A stretch of 64,000 bases of DNA from assembly GCF_002161595.1 (NCBI RefSeq), contig NZ_NFID01000015.1, forward strand, positions 43,839-107,838, written 5' to 3'. Made by a program: the position numbers and the translations under genes. The notes under the pieces were generated by a model that was not told the origin of the DNA, did not search any database, and saw nothing but the letters and a program-made list of their open reading frames with translations. Source of the stretch: Gemmiger sp. An50 (GTDB taxonomy: Bacteria; Bacillota; Clostridia; Oscillospirales; Ruminococcaceae). Positions 8,841-17,168 of the stretch are shown piece after piece; the stretch's first letter is position 1; every line of letters begins with the position of its first letter.

Positions 8841-11180
8841 ATGGCGCTCCTGAAACAAAGCAACCAATCCAAGCGGGCGTCGCGGCCCCGGATGCATCAG
8901 CGTTTTGTGCAAATCACCCTTTCCACGGTGCTGATTGGTATTTCACTGATCGTTGTTTCCTGTATGGGAATCGCATCGATCCAGCAGGCCAACCGAAAAT
9001 CCTACAATACGCAGCTGCAAACCTCTATGAATGAATATTGGCTGGAGATGCGCAACCGGATGGGGACTGACCGGGAGGCGCTGCAGATCCTGGCGGAGTT
9101 TATGCAGGGCAAATCCAGCGAGGAATTCCGCCGCTTTGTGGTGGATCTGCAGACTGCCCGTCAGGAAAATTCCTTCCTGCGTATGGGCTATTACACCCAG
9201 GAGGGCATGCAGAGTCGTGTCCGTGCGGACGGCACATTGGAAGAGAACATTCCCATGGAAGCACTGGAGCCAGAGGTTCAGCAGCTGCTCTATTATGCAC
9301 TGCAGGGCAAAAAAACGGCTTCTCAGGTCTACTATGACGAAGAGATGGGCTTGCAGCTGATCATGTATGCGGCGCCGGTGCAGTCGGACAGCGGGCAGGT
9401 GACCGGTGTGGTGGCTGCCTCCAAGGACCTGAGCGCTTTTCAGAAGATCCTCACCCAGCCTTCGGTGTCCCAGAACAAACTGGATGTGGTCTGGGTGGAG
9501 CAGGACGGCCGGATCATCGCTGCGTCGGAGAATACCCCCCTTGCACCGCAGGGCACGGAGAATTTTCTCAGTCAGGCCGGTGTGGATGAGCAGACTGCTC
9601 AGTCTGCGCAGCAGCAGATGGCAAACAACGAAGCGTTCCATTTTACTTTCCGTTTGGAAGGCAAGGAACAGAAGGTCTACATGCAGCCCTTTGGAATGAA
9701 TGGCTGGTATCTGTGCTATGCAGACACGGTGAATTCCGGCAGAAGTCCGATCTATTCCATCCTGATCACCGCCAATGTGCTCAGCGGAATGATTATCCTT
9801 TTGTGCCTTGGCCTTCTATGGTATGTGCGCTGGGCCATGTGGGGCAGCAACAAGGAGCTGATGAAGCTGGCCTTTTACGACCGGCTGACCGGCACCTACA
9901 ACTTTGAAAAATTCGCTCAGTGCGCAGAGGATCTGCTGGAGCAAGACAGCGCGTATTCGCTGGTTACCATGAACATTCGGCAGTTCCAGTACATCAACGA
10001 GATCCTGGGCAAGGCGCAGGCAGATCAGGTGCTGAAAAAGCTGGCTGTTCTGTTGAGAGAACTGGTAGGGGAGAAGGAGTGTTTCTGCCGTTCCAGCGCC
10101 GACCAGTTTTATCTGTTGCTTCATACCAATGAGGAGAAACAGGTGCGTGCCCGGGTGGAGCAGATTATGGACCGTGCGGGCAGCATTGCCCAGGAGCTGA
10201 ACGTGAGTTACCCCATCATCCTGTATGCGGGTGCGGCGGTGGTGCAGGAGACAGCGCCGCCGGAGGATCAGGTGCGGCTGCTGCTGCACAAGGCGGAGTT
10301 TGCCCAGAAGCACGCGGTGAAAAAATACCAGAACGTGCTTGCTTTTTACGACCGGGCCATGCACCGGAAGGAGAATTTCCAAAACAGCATCGAAAGCAGC
10401 ATGCAGAGCGCGCTGGCCAAGCAGGAATTTCAGCTGTTCCTGCAGCCCAAGGTGCGGCTGCAGACCGGCCAGGTGGAGGGCGCAGAGGCGCTGGTGCGCT
10501 GGATTCGTCCGGACGAAACGCTGGTCTATCCCAATGAGTTTATCCCCGCCTTTGAGAAAAACGGATTCTGTGCCCGACTGGACCTTTATATGGTGGACCG
10601 CACCTGCTGCCAGCTGAGGAAGTGGCTGGATGCGGGCTATGAGCCAATCTGTATTTCGGTGAATCAGTCCCGGCTGCTGTTTTATCAGTCCGATTATGTG
10701 GACCGGCTGTGCTCGATTCTGCAGCGGTATGAGATTCCAAATGGACTTATCCAGTTGGAGATTCTGGAAGGTCTGGCCATCGAGAACATCGAGCAGATGA
10801 ACAAAACGCTGACCCAGCTGCATGAAAAGGGCTTCCGCCTTTCGCTGGACGATTTCGGCAGCGGATATTCTTCGCTGAATGTGCTGGCGGGTATCCAGGT
10901 GGATGAGGTGAAGTTCGACAAGGACTTTTTGCTGGAAAGCGCACCGGATAAGAAGGAAAGGAACAAGCTTGCGCTGAAAAATGTGGTCAAGCTGGCGAAG
11001 GACCTGCAGATCACAACCGTGGCCGAAGGCGTGGAGGTGCAGCAGGACGAAGAATTCGTTTCTTCCATTGGCTGTGAATATGGGCAGGGCTTTTTCTACA
11101 GCTGCCCCATTCCGCCGGAGGAATTTGCTTGTCGTTACCTGAAAAAAACGCCGCCCTCAGATATGCAGGCAGCGGATTGA
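8841..11180 (+). CDS. membrane-bound EAL-domain protein with degenerate GGDEF domain
   Basis: A 779-residue signalling protein. A membrane helix (about 24-47) is followed by an extracytoplasmic sensor region, a second helix (about 304-329), a GGDEF-like domain and a C-terminal EAL domain. The GGDEF active-site motif is replaced by SSADQF near 416-421, so diguanylate cyclase activity is unlikely. The EAL domain keeps EALVRW (about 549), the SVNQS, LDDFGSGYSS and AEGVE motifs and the final GQGFF, so it may hydrolyse cyclic di-GMP. The start has AGGAGG seven bases upstream. It stands alone between a promoter candidate and a strong terminator. Confidence 0.9.
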   Translation: MALLKQSNQSKRASRPRMHQRFVQITLSTVLIGISLIVVSCMGIASIQQANRKSYNTQLQTSMNEYWLEMRNRMGTDREALQILAEFMQGKSSEEFRRFVVDLQTARQENSFLRMGYYTQEGMQSRVRADGTLEENIPMEALEPEVQQLLYYALQGKKTASQVYYDEEMGLQLIMYAAPVQSDSGQVTGVVAASKDLSAFQKILTQPSVSQNKLDVVWVEQDGRIIAASENTPLAPQGTENFLSQAGVDEQTAQSAQQQMANNEAFHFTFRLEGKEQKVYMQPFGMNGWYLCYADTVNSGRSPIYSILITANVLSGMIILLCLGLLWYVRWAMWGSNKELMKLAFYDRLTGTYNFEKFAQCAEDLLEQDSAYSLVTMNIRQFQYINEILGKAQADQVLKKLAVLLRELVGEKECFCRSSADQFYLLLHTNEEKQVRARVEQIMDRAGSIAQELNVSYPIILYAGAAVVQETAPPEDQVRLLLHKAEFAQKHAVKKYQNVLAFYDRAMHRKENFQNSIESSMQSALAKQEFQLFLQPKVRLQTGQVEGAEALVRWIRPDETLVYPNEFIPAFEKNGFCARLDLYMVDRTCCQLRKWLDAGYEPICISVNQSRLLFYQSDYVDRLCSILQRYEIPNGLIQLEILEGLAIENIEQMNKTLTQLHEKGFRLSLDDFGSGYSSLNVLAGIQVDEVKFDKDFLLESAPDKKERNKLALKNVVKLAKDLQITTVAEGVEVQQDEEFVSSIGCEYGQGFFYSCPIPPEEFACRYLKKTPPSDMQAAD

Positions 11181-11195
11181 ATCAAAATCAAAACA

Positions 11196-11229
11196 GGAAA
11201 GCCCCGGGCCGATTGGCCCGGGGCTTTCC
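11196..11229. terminator. bidirectional terminator hairpin
   Basis: A perfect 15-bp stem GGAAAGCCCCGGGCC with loop GATT and its complement lies between the convergent EAL gene and the 47-residue gene. The T-rich tail is better on the minus strand (TGTTTTGATTTTG). Confidence 0.8.
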
Positions 11230-11267
11230 CTATGTAGAGATGATAGAGAGCAAAGAAAAAGGTAAAA

Positions 11268-11411
11268 TCAAACAACGCCTTTCAGCATGGCGCGCAGGCA
11301 GTCCTTCAGCTCGTCCAAAGAACGGCAGCGGTCTGCCAAATCCAACAGCCGGAGACGTTCCGCCTCCTGGGTCAGCTGAACCAACAGTTCACGTGCGGTA
11401 GGTTCGCTCAT
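11268..11411 (-). CDS. 47-residue hypothetical protein
   Basis: A short open frame with its own promoter and ribosome binding site (AAGGGGG, six to seven bases before ATG). It reads MSEPTARELLVQLTQEAERL and then a Leu/Arg/Glu/Asp-rich amphipathic helix with two cysteines, ending in MLKGVV. It has no membrane segment and no motif I recognise. A terminator follows on the same strand. The promoter, start signal and terminator around so short a frame are the reasons to call it real. The function is unknown; a small helical regulator or adaptor is possible but not shown. Confidence 0.6.
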   Translation of the reverse strand: MSEPTARELLVQLTQEAERLRLLDLADRCRSLDELKDCLRAMLKGVV

Positions 11412-11464
11412 TCCGTACACCCCCTTCTAAAATCTGTTGTTCAGTGGTTGATTTGTTAGTTTAT

Positions 11465-11493
11465 AGTATAAATATTTTGCGCAATTGTTTCAA
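11465..11493 (-). promoter_or_regulatory. promoter of the 47-residue gene
   Basis: On the minus strand TTGAAA (11493-11488), a 17-bp spacer and TATACT (11470-11465). CAATTG occurs three times around it (11482-11518), possibly a binding site. Confidence 0.7.
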
Positions 11494-11567
11494 TTGATAA
11501 ATTAAACAAACAATTGTACAAAAATCTGGCGTAATGATGAACATGTTTTATGAAAAGTAGAAAAAGA

Positions 11568-11611
11568 GCCGCATTTGCATCGACCCGTTGGTCAAAATGC
11601 AAGTGCGGCTG
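11568..11611 (-). terminator. terminator of the carD-like gene
   Basis: AGCCGCACTTGCAT pairs with ATGCAAATGCGGCT through one wobble, with a 16-base loop and a CTTTTTC tail on the minus strand. It lies 11 bases after the stop of the CarD-family gene. Confidence 0.8.
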
Positions 11612-11621
11612 CACAAAATGC

Positions 11622-12128
11622 TTATGCTTGGACGGTGCGCAGGCCTTCCACCCGGCGGGAAATATAGGTGTGGACCTCTTCCTTGGGGATGCCGAGCGCC
11701 ACCGCGAACTCCCCGAACAGGATGCTTTCGGCCTGCTTCATAAAGCGTTCGTCCACCTGGCCGAAGCGGCGGCCCCGTTGTTCCTGCTCCTTTTTCTTGG
11801 CATAGATCGACATGGTGAGCCGGGTCAAATCGGCGCAGTTATGGCTGCAAGTGGCGGTGCGGTAATGCTCCCTCAGCTCCTGCAGGTTCTTGGTCCGGTC
11901 CGGCTGCGCAACGACCTGGGGGATCTGATCGATCAGCGCCTCCGCCTCGTCGCGGCTGATGACCGGCCGCATAAAAACCTTGGGATGCTCGGCCGGGGTG
12001 TAGATGGTCCCGCTTTCATACAGGGGCTTTAAAATATAATAAAGCCCAAGCGGCGGCTTTTCCACCAGTCCCTCCACCTTGCATACGCCGGTGTTGCCAT
12101 AAATAATGTATTGTCCGATTTGATACAT
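11622..12128 (-). CDS. CarD family transcriptional regulator
   Basis: A 168-residue protein whose N-terminal half has the CarD/Mfd Tudor-like RNA polymerase interacting domain (MYQIGQYIIYGNTGVCKVEG). A helical C-terminal domain follows, ending with LGIPKEEVHTYISRRVEGL. CarD proteins bind the RNA polymerase beta subunit and stabilise open complexes at ribosomal and stress promoters. The gene has its own promoter, a leader hairpin and a terminator, so it is monocistronic. A short HNC segment in the middle (SHNCADLTRL) is typical of the Firmicutes branch. The regulated genes cannot be told from the sequence. Confidence 0.88.
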   Translation of the reverse strand: MYQIGQYIIYGNTGVCKVEGLVEKPPLGLYYILKPLYESGTIYTPAEHPKVFMRPVISRDEAEALIDQIPQVVAQPDRTKNLQELREHYRTATCSHNCADLTRLTMSIYAKKKEQEQRGRRFGQVDERFMKQAESILFGEFAVALGIPKEEVHTYISRRVEGLRTVQA

Positions 12129-12174
12129 GTTCCACCTCGCATTTCAAGCCCGTGTGATTTTTGCCTGTAAGAAA

Positions 12175-12208
12175 GCGCCTTGCCGCTGATCATTCAGCAG
12201 CAAAGCGC
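12175..12208 (-). terminator. leader hairpin upstream of the carD-like gene
   Basis: Between the promoter and the ATG, GCGCTTTGCTGCTGA pairs with TCAGCGGCAAGGCGC (15 bp, two wobbles, loop ATGA), followed by TTTCTTAC. It has the shape of an attenuator in the approximately 150-base leader. Confidence 0.5.
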
Positions 12209-12281
12209 GGGAAAACGCATGCACTTTGTCCGCAACCGGGCTTTCCATTGGAGACAAAGCGAGCAATATTTCTTTATCTAT

Positions 12282-12310
12282 AGTATAGCACTTTTTTCAA
12301 AAAAAGCCAA
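12282..12310 (-). promoter_or_regulatory. promoter of the carD-like gene
   Basis: On the minus strand TTGGCT (12310-12305), a 17-bp spacer and TATACT (12287-12282). Confidence 0.65.
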
Positions 12311-12704
12311 AGGCGGACATGTTTGGAAAACTTTTTGCATGGGGCAAGCCCCGGTGGAATACCGCTTCATTAAACTGTGGGTGGAGAGCGGTGGAGAAAA
12401 ACAGGCTGAAAAAGGAAGCGTTGACCGTGAGGTTATTATATGGGCATCGCAACATCGTTTGTGAGCTGCCGGGATAATTCTCGAAAGAACTCTCACTTTA
12501 CCGCTGAGTTGGTTGTATTACTCAGTTGCTGAGCCATTTTGTGATGATTGAACGGAACCGGCTGAACAACCAGAATAATTTCCTGTTCGTGAAGGGGATA
12601 GGCTCCTGTAATCTTGCCGGGCGTTGTTCAACGTGCACCGGCTTACAGACAAAATTGGCAGTGTTCGATCTATCCGCGGACTATCCTGGAAACATCTGTT
12701 TGCT
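12311..12704. other. intergenic stretch with no recognisable gene
   Basis: Only short unconvincing frames occur here. None has a clear ribosome binding site or a protein-like composition. I see no repeat, RNA gene or insertion sequence in it. Confidence 0.6.
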
Positions 12705-12989
12705 TTATGGGTTCGTGTGACGTTTACAGGAGGGGCGTTCTATCCCGTTTTCCTTCAGATATTGTTCGAAATCCCGGAGCATCTCCATCTGTTGTTGCAT
12801 GCTGATTCGTCTGCCCAGCCCGCGCTGTGCTTTCCACTGAGTCGCGAAGGGGCGGCTGTACTTCTCGTCGAACTCCTCCGCCTCCTGCCATTCCTTCAGG
12901 TACTCCGCCCACTCCTCGTCGCTCATCCGCGGGTGACCTGTGTAGTCGGCCATCCAATCCTCCAGTCCCCGGTAAGGCTGCTTCGCCAT
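12705..12989 (-). CDS. 94-residue hypothetical protein
   Basis: A Glu/Trp/Arg-rich soluble protein. It contains LEDWMADYTGHPRMSDEEWAEYL, read here only in part: the block MSDEEWAEYLKEWQEAEEF is strongly helical. It then turns basic (FATQWKAQRGLGRRISMQQQ). Composition and codon use look coding. The ribosome binding site is weak (AAGGG nine bases before ATG). No family is recognised. It lies next to a broken mobile-element gene, so it may itself be a relic of an accessory segment, with its last ten residues possibly read into non-native sequence. Confidence 0.5.
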   Translation of the reverse strand: MAKQPYRGLEDWMADYTGHPRMSDEEWAEYLKEWQEAEEFDEKYSRPFATQWKAQRGLGRRISMQQQMEMLRDFEQYLKENGIERPSCKRHTNP

Positions 12990-13143
12990 CGTTCATCGCC
13001 CTTTCTGTCGATTCTATGGCTTTATCATACTGTTCGGGGGGGATTCGTGTCAATTCCGCGGCTCAGTGATTTGCGGGGGACGGTTATGGGGCTCGGGCAG
13101 GTTCACACCGGTCGTATGTTCAAAGGCGGTTCGGCGTGATTGT

Positions 13144-13368
13144 CTACAGTTTTTCTGTTTCCTCTTTTTCCATACGCTCTTGGATAGCCTGTAAAATGTA
13201 TCCCTGCAAGCTTTGCCCCGACAACTGAGCGGATTTTCTTATTTTTGCCCCAATATCCTTTTATGGCTGAATCACAATTCTGTCCAGCTTTTCCCGTTGG
13301 TGTTTTGCGTTACTTTCAAGTTTTGCAGTCTTCGCTTCGGCTTCGCTATATTTGGCACTTCTGGGCAT
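13144..13368 (-). pseudogene. Arc-type DNA-binding protein, interrupted by a stop codon
   Basis: On the minus strand an ATG at 13368 with GAGGTGATAGC in front opens MPRSAKYSEAEAKTAKLESN. The frame runs to DRIVIQP, meets TAA at 13263-13261, and continues in the same frame as KDIGAKIRKSAQLSGQSLQ and on to QERMEKEETEKL and a TAG. The two halves together match the small ribbon-helix-helix/Arc-like proteins common on clostridial integrative elements, where the stop position is normally an aromatic residue before K. I read it as a recent nonsense mutation in a 74-residue gene. The C-terminal half lacks its own start signal. Confidence 0.7.
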
Positions 13369-13771
13369 GCTATCACCTCATAAGCATTGTGGCAATCAAT
13401 TTGACTCATGGCAACATGAAAAACATAATAAATCGGGTTTACACCAAGGAAACCGCAAAGGATACCGGCATGACCGGCACGCAGTTTGAACAGCTTCCCG
13501 GAAGTGAACATCTTGAGCGGTTCGACAGATACAGAAAAGCGGCTATCTGCTCCAACAGATAACCGCATAGTACAAGCCCAATAGCACCAACTAAACAGGC
13601 TCCCTTAATATTTAATATAGCATAAGCGCGGCTGCTTAACAAGAAGGAAGATGCCCACTAACCGCGGAAGCTGAATATCTGCCTGCTATCTCCGGGTGAG
13701 TTTTCTGGAAGGGGAACTAAGGACGGCACGATTCCTATAAAGCTTTACTCTTTGACCTGTAAAAACAAAAA
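13369..13771. other. AT-richer remnant region without a supported gene
   Basis: Short frames on both strands overlap here. One on the minus strand (13642-13439) is hydrophobic but has no start signal. The base composition is lower in G+C than the flanks. Together with the Arc pseudogene and the adjacent tRNA-Leu 3' end, it looks like the remains of an integrated element. Confidence 0.4.
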
Positions 13772-13814
13772 ACGAGTGTTCTTACAGCTTTTCAAATACT
13801 GTAAGAACACTCGT
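13772..13814 (-). terminator. terminator of tRNA-Leu(GAG)
   Basis: A perfect 16-bp inverted repeat (ACGAGTGTTCTTACAG and complement, 11-base loop) is followed on the minus strand by TTTTTTGTTTTTAC. It lies directly after the tRNA. Confidence 0.9.
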
Positions 13815-13816
13815 TA

Positions 13817-13901
13817 TGGTGCGAGGAAAGGGACTTGAACCCTCAAGGTAAAAACCACATGCACCTCAAACATGCGCGTATGCCGATTCCGCCACCCTCG
13901 C
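13817..13901 (-). tRNA. tRNA-Leu (anticodon GAG)
   Basis: An 85-base type II tRNA with encoded CCA. The acceptor stem is GCGAGGG/TCCTCGC, the anticodon arm CATGT-TTGAGGT-GCATG gives anticodon GAG, the variable arm is long, and the T arm contains GGTTCAAGTCC. Its 3' end faces a region of mobile-element debris. Confidence 0.95.
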
Positions 13902-13966
13902 ATAATCCTGCGGCCGGTTACGACCGCAAGAGATAGTTTATCAGGTTTGAAACAAAAAGTCAATAC

Positions 13967-15151
13967 TTAACCTTCATTTTCTTCCAGGCTGCCTTGACCG
14001 AGCATGGCGGCGACGTCGCTGTCTGCCGGGAGCTCCGTTACCTGGCGAAGCTTGCGCTGAATCTGCCGGGTGCGCACACCCACCAGATTCTCCAGTTCGT
14101 GGCTTGCCTGATTCAGCCGGTTCTGCGCCTGGGCCAGCGCCTGACCAAAAGTGTCGAACTCGGCTTTTACGCTGGCAAGCACCTTCCAGACCTCGCTGGA
14201 CCGCTTCTGAATGGCCAGGGTGCGGAAGCCCATCTGCAGGCTGTTCAGCAGCGCTGCCATGGTGGTGGGGCCGGCCACCACGATCTTGAATTCCCGCTGC
14301 AACCGTTCAGCAATGCCGCGGCGCACCACCTCAGCATAAAGACCCTCCACCGGCAGAAACATCACGCCGAAATCGGTGGTGTGCGGTGGGGCGATGTATT
14401 TGTCGTGAATGTCTTTGCCGAAACTGCGGATGCGCTTGTCCAGTTCCTTGGCGGCCGTCTCCACCGCTGCCCGGTCACCCAGATCGTAGGCAGCCAGCAG
14501 GGCAGAGTAAGCGTCCGAAGGGAACTTTGCGTCGATGGGCAGCCATACCTGACCATCTCCGTCGCCGGGCAGCCGCAGGGCGAACTCCACCCGGTCGGAG
14601 CTGCCGGGCACTGTGGCTACGTTTTCTGCGAACTGCTCCGGGGCCAGAATTTCGTTCAAAATGGCGCCTAGCTGGATTTCGCCCAGAATGCCGCGGGTCT
14701 TCACATTGCTTAAAACCTTTTTCAGATCGCCCACGCCGGCGGCCAGCGTGCGCATCTCGCCCAGCCCCTTGTAGACCATCTCCAGCTGCTGGCTCACCAG
14801 CCCAAAGCTCTTTTGCAGCTTGTCCTCCAGAGTCTTTTGCAGCTTCTCGTCCACAGTCTGGCGCATCTCGTTCAGGCGGCGGTCGTTGCTGGCCTGCATG
14901 GAATTCAGCCGGACCTCCATGGTGGTGCGAATGCTTTCCAGCTTCTGCTCGGTCTGGTTGGCGCCTGCCTGCATGCCAGCCATTACACGGCCGCTCAGCT
15001 CCTGGCGGGTCTGACGAATTTCTGCCAGCAGGTCCTGGCGTACCTTTTCCAGGTCTTCGCCGGACAGATCGCTCTGCGGCGGGCGACGCAGCAGAGCCAG
15101 AAGGCTGAATACACAGGCCAGAGCGGCCAGCACAAGGGTTGCGATTTCCAT
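13967..15151 (-). CDS. rmuC: DNA recombination protein RmuC homologue
   Basis: A 394-residue RmuC family protein. RmuC has a PD-(D/E)XK-like nuclease fold and limits inversions at short repeats. An N-terminal membrane anchor (residues about 3-22) is followed by a long coiled coil (about 30-150) and the conserved core with TRGILGEIQLGAIL, LPIDAKFPSDAY and GPTTMAALLNSLQMGFRTL. The frame is open far upstream. I chose the ATG at 15151 because AAGGAG lies seven bases before it and the anchor begins there. It is transcribed alone from a good promoter and divergently from the deacetylase gene. Confidence 0.93.
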   Translation of the reverse strand: MEIATLVLAALACVFSLLALLRRPPQSDLSGEDLEKVRQDLLAEIRQTRQELSGRVMAGMQAGANQTEQKLESIRTTMEVRLNSMQASNDRRLNEMRQTVDEKLQKTLEDKLQKSFGLVSQQLEMVYKGLGEMRTLAAGVGDLKKVLSNVKTRGILGEIQLGAILNEILAPEQFAENVATVPGSSDRVEFALRLPGDGDGQVWLPIDAKFPSDAYSALLAAYDLGDRAAVETAAKELDKRIRSFGKDIHDKYIAPPHTTDFGVMFLPVEGLYAEVVRRGIAERLQREFKIVVAGPTTMAALLNSLQMGFRTLAIQKRSSEVWKVLASVKAEFDTFGQALAQAQNRLNQASHELENLVGVRTRQIQRKLRQVTELPADSDVAAMLGQGSLEENEG

Positions 15152-15203
15152 ATTTTTCTCCTTCAAAAAAGGGGATAACCCATCCCCGAACTTCATAGCT
15201 ATA

Positions 15204-15232
15204 AGTATAAAAGGTTTGCCGGGGCAAATCAA
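15204..15232 (-). promoter_or_regulatory. promoter of rmuC
   Basis: On the minus strand TTGATT (15232-15227), a 17-bp spacer and TATACT (15209-15204). Confidence 0.7.
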
Positions 15233-15256
15233 CAATGGAAAACGAGGGGATCGGAT

Positions 15257-16063
15257 ATGAAAGCATCCATGAAACGAAAGCGCATTTTCTGGTTGACTGC
15301 GTGGGGCGTGTGCTGCGCGGCGGTGGCGGGGGCAATGCTCTGGGCCGCCGGACAGAGCGCTGTGTGCAGCAACGCGGACCTGACCAACGTGCCGGTGGTC
15401 CCGGCGGCAGCAACACAAAGCGAAACGACGGAGCAGGAGAAACGGGTGTTCCTGACCTTTGACGACGGCCCCAGCGCCACCACGGAATCGGTACTGGATA
15501 TTTTAAAGGAAAAGCAGGTCTGCGCCACCTTTTTCGTGGTGGGGGCCGAGAATAACCAGAAATATCTGCCGCTGCTGCAGCGCATGACGGAAGAGGGGCA
15601 CCAGATCGGCCTTCACAGCTGCAGCCACAGTTACAAGACCATTTACGAGAGCACCACCGCTTTCTGGGCGGACATCAAGCAGCTGCGCCAGACCATCGAA
15701 CCCTATGTGGACCTGAATACTGTGCACTGGCTGCGGTTTCCCGGCGGCAGTACCAACACGGTGAGCCATAAATACGGCGGCAGCGGGATCATGAAAGCCC
15801 TGAAGGAGCAGGCAGAGGAAAAAGGCTACCGGTATGTGGACTGGAACGTTTGCGCGGAGGATGCGGCGGGCGGTCATCCCAGTGCCGAGACAATCTACGA
15901 AAACGTGGTGAAGGAGGCCGAGGGCAAAACCACTTGTGTGGTGCTGATGCACGATACCAAAGCGACCAAAAACACGGTGGAAGCTCTGCCGGATATCATC
16001 GACTGGTTTTCGGAAAACGGTTACCGGTTCTGCGGCATCAGCGAACTGGATCAGCAAATCTGA
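15257..16063 (+). CDS. polysaccharide deacetylase (NodB domain), membrane-anchored
   Basis: A 268-residue protein with a basic N-terminus and one membrane segment (about 11-31), probably an uncleaved anchor, followed by a NodB homology domain. The metal and catalytic motifs are complete: TFDDGPS with D69/D70, HSCSHS with H120 and H124, RFPGGS, the tryptophan in VDWNV and LMHD. Such enzymes remove N-acetyl groups from peptidoglycan or another cell-wall glycan and can confer lysozyme resistance. The substrate is inferred. The start has GAGGGG seven bases upstream, and a terminator follows directly. Confidence 0.9.
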   Translation: MKASMKRKRIFWLTAWGVCCAAVAGAMLWAAGQSAVCSNADLTNVPVVPAAATQSETTEQEKRVFLTFDDGPSATTESVLDILKEKQVCATFFVVGAENNQKYLPLLQRMTEEGHQIGLHSCSHSYKTIYESTTAFWADIKQLRQTIEPYVDLNTVHWLRFPGGSTNTVSHKYGGSGIMKALKEQAEEKGYRYVDWNVCAEDAAGGHPSAETIYENVVKEAEGKTTCVVLMHDTKATKNTVEALPDIIDWFSENGYRFCGISELDQQI

Positions 16064-16066
16064 ATC

Positions 16067-16095
16067 AAAAGCCCGGCGAAGTCCGGGCTTTTTCT
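16067..16095 (+). terminator. terminator of the deacetylase gene
   Basis: AAAAGCCCGG, a 6-base loop, CCGGGCTTTT and further T residues, starting 4 bases after the stop. Confidence 0.9.
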
Positions 16096-16139
16096 TTGTA
16101 AATTTTTTGGGAACTTTGTCGGGAAAAGTCGCATCCGCG

Positions 16140-16168
16140 TTGTAAACCGCGATAAAATATTGTATGAT
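16140..16168 (+). promoter_or_regulatory. promoter of the DUF5685 operon
   Basis: TTGTAA (16140-16145), a 17-bp spacer and TATGAT (16163-16168), about 100 bases upstream of the DUF5685 gene. Confidence 0.55.
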
Positions 16169-16269
16169 AACCTAGTGCAATACCGCATAATTCCAAGGAG
16201 AAGAGCGATGCGGTACTGCCCGGGTGTTTGCCCAAGGCTGCACACGAAACGCGGAAAGGAAACGGCAGA

Positions 16270-17136
16270 ATGTTCGGATATGTCACCCCGGAAAAACCGG
16301 AGATGAAAGTGAAAGAGTTCGAGAGCTACCGGGCCATGTATTGCGGGCTGTGCAAGCAGCTCAAGGCAGATTACGGCTTTTTGCCTCGGATGCTGCTGAA
16401 CTACGATCTGGTTACGGTGGCGCTTCTGGCCGACGGCCTTTCCGGCGAGACGGGCAGCCCCTGCCGGGAGCGATGCATTGCTAATCCGTTGCAGAAACGC
16501 TGTATGCAAAAGGGCACCCAGGGGCTGCGGCTGGCAGCTGCGGGCCTTGTGTTGCTCAGCTGGTATAAGCTGGTGGATGACGAGGCCGACGAGACCTTTT
16601 TCAAACGGCAGGCGGCTCGCACACTGAGCTTATTGCTGCGGCGGGCCTACAAGCGGGCGGCGGCCTTTTATCCGGAGATCGACGCGGAGCTGGCCCGCCA
16701 GACCGAGCTGCAGCAGCAGGTGGAGCAAAAGCAGACCGCTCTTTACGACGAGGCAGCCGAGCCCACCGGCAACATGACGGCCCAGATCCTGGCAGCCTGT
16801 GCCGAAACACCGGATCAGGAACGGGTGCTGCGCCGTTTGGGGTTGTTTCTGGGCAAGATCCTCTATTGGCTGGACGCGGCAGAGGACTATGAAGAGGACC
16901 GGGAAAAACACCGGTACAATGTGTTTGTGCAAAACGGCCTGAGCAAGGAACAGGCTGTGGAGCAGGCCAGACTGCAGTGCAGGCTGGCGGCGGGAGAAGC
17001 GGCCCGCTGCTACAATCTGCTGGAGCTGCGGCTGAACCGCCCGATTTTGGATAACATTATTTTTCTGGGCATTCCCGGCAGCATTCAGCGTGCGGGAATG
17101 CCGGCCCGCGGCGCACGGCGCGGCGGGTTGAACTGA
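16270..17136 (+). CDS. DUF5685 family protein
   Basis: A 288-residue protein with the family start MFGYVTPEKPEMKVKEFE and the cysteine pair in YCGLCKQLKADYG. An all-helical body follows, with DDEADETFFKRQA and the acidic block WLDAAEDYEEDREKHRYN. No enzyme activity is established for DUF5685. The regular spacing of Cys and Asp/Glu helices recalls helical metal-binding or prenyltransferase-like folds, but that is only an impression. The frame opens 14 codons earlier; the ATG at 16270 fits the family start. The J-like gene follows after 32 bases and the two are probably one operon, a pairing common in Oscillospiraceae. Confidence 0.85.
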   Translation: MFGYVTPEKPEMKVKEFESYRAMYCGLCKQLKADYGFLPRMLLNYDLVTVALLADGLSGETGSPCRERCIANPLQKRCMQKGTQGLRLAAAGLVLLSWYKLVDDEADETFFKRQAARTLSLLLRRAYKRAAAFYPEIDAELARQTELQQQVEQKQTALYDEAAEPTGNMTAQILAACAETPDQERVLRRLGLFLGKILYWLDAAEDYEEDREKHRYNVFVQNGLSKEQAVEQARLQCRLAAGEAARCYNLLELRLNRPILDNIIFLGIPGSIQRAGMPARGARRGGLN

Positions 17137-17168
17137 ATTTGAATGGAATGGCAGAAGGAGAGACAAGG

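Noticed and set aside
12180..12720. Several short open frames on both strands
   Set aside because: They overlap the carD leader or lack ribosome binding sites and recognisable composition.
13272..13642. Frames reading MRLSVGADSRF and a hydrophobic one from 13642 (minus strand)
   Set aside because: The first overlaps the Arc pseudogene in another frame. The second has no start signal and ends in low-complexity sequence.
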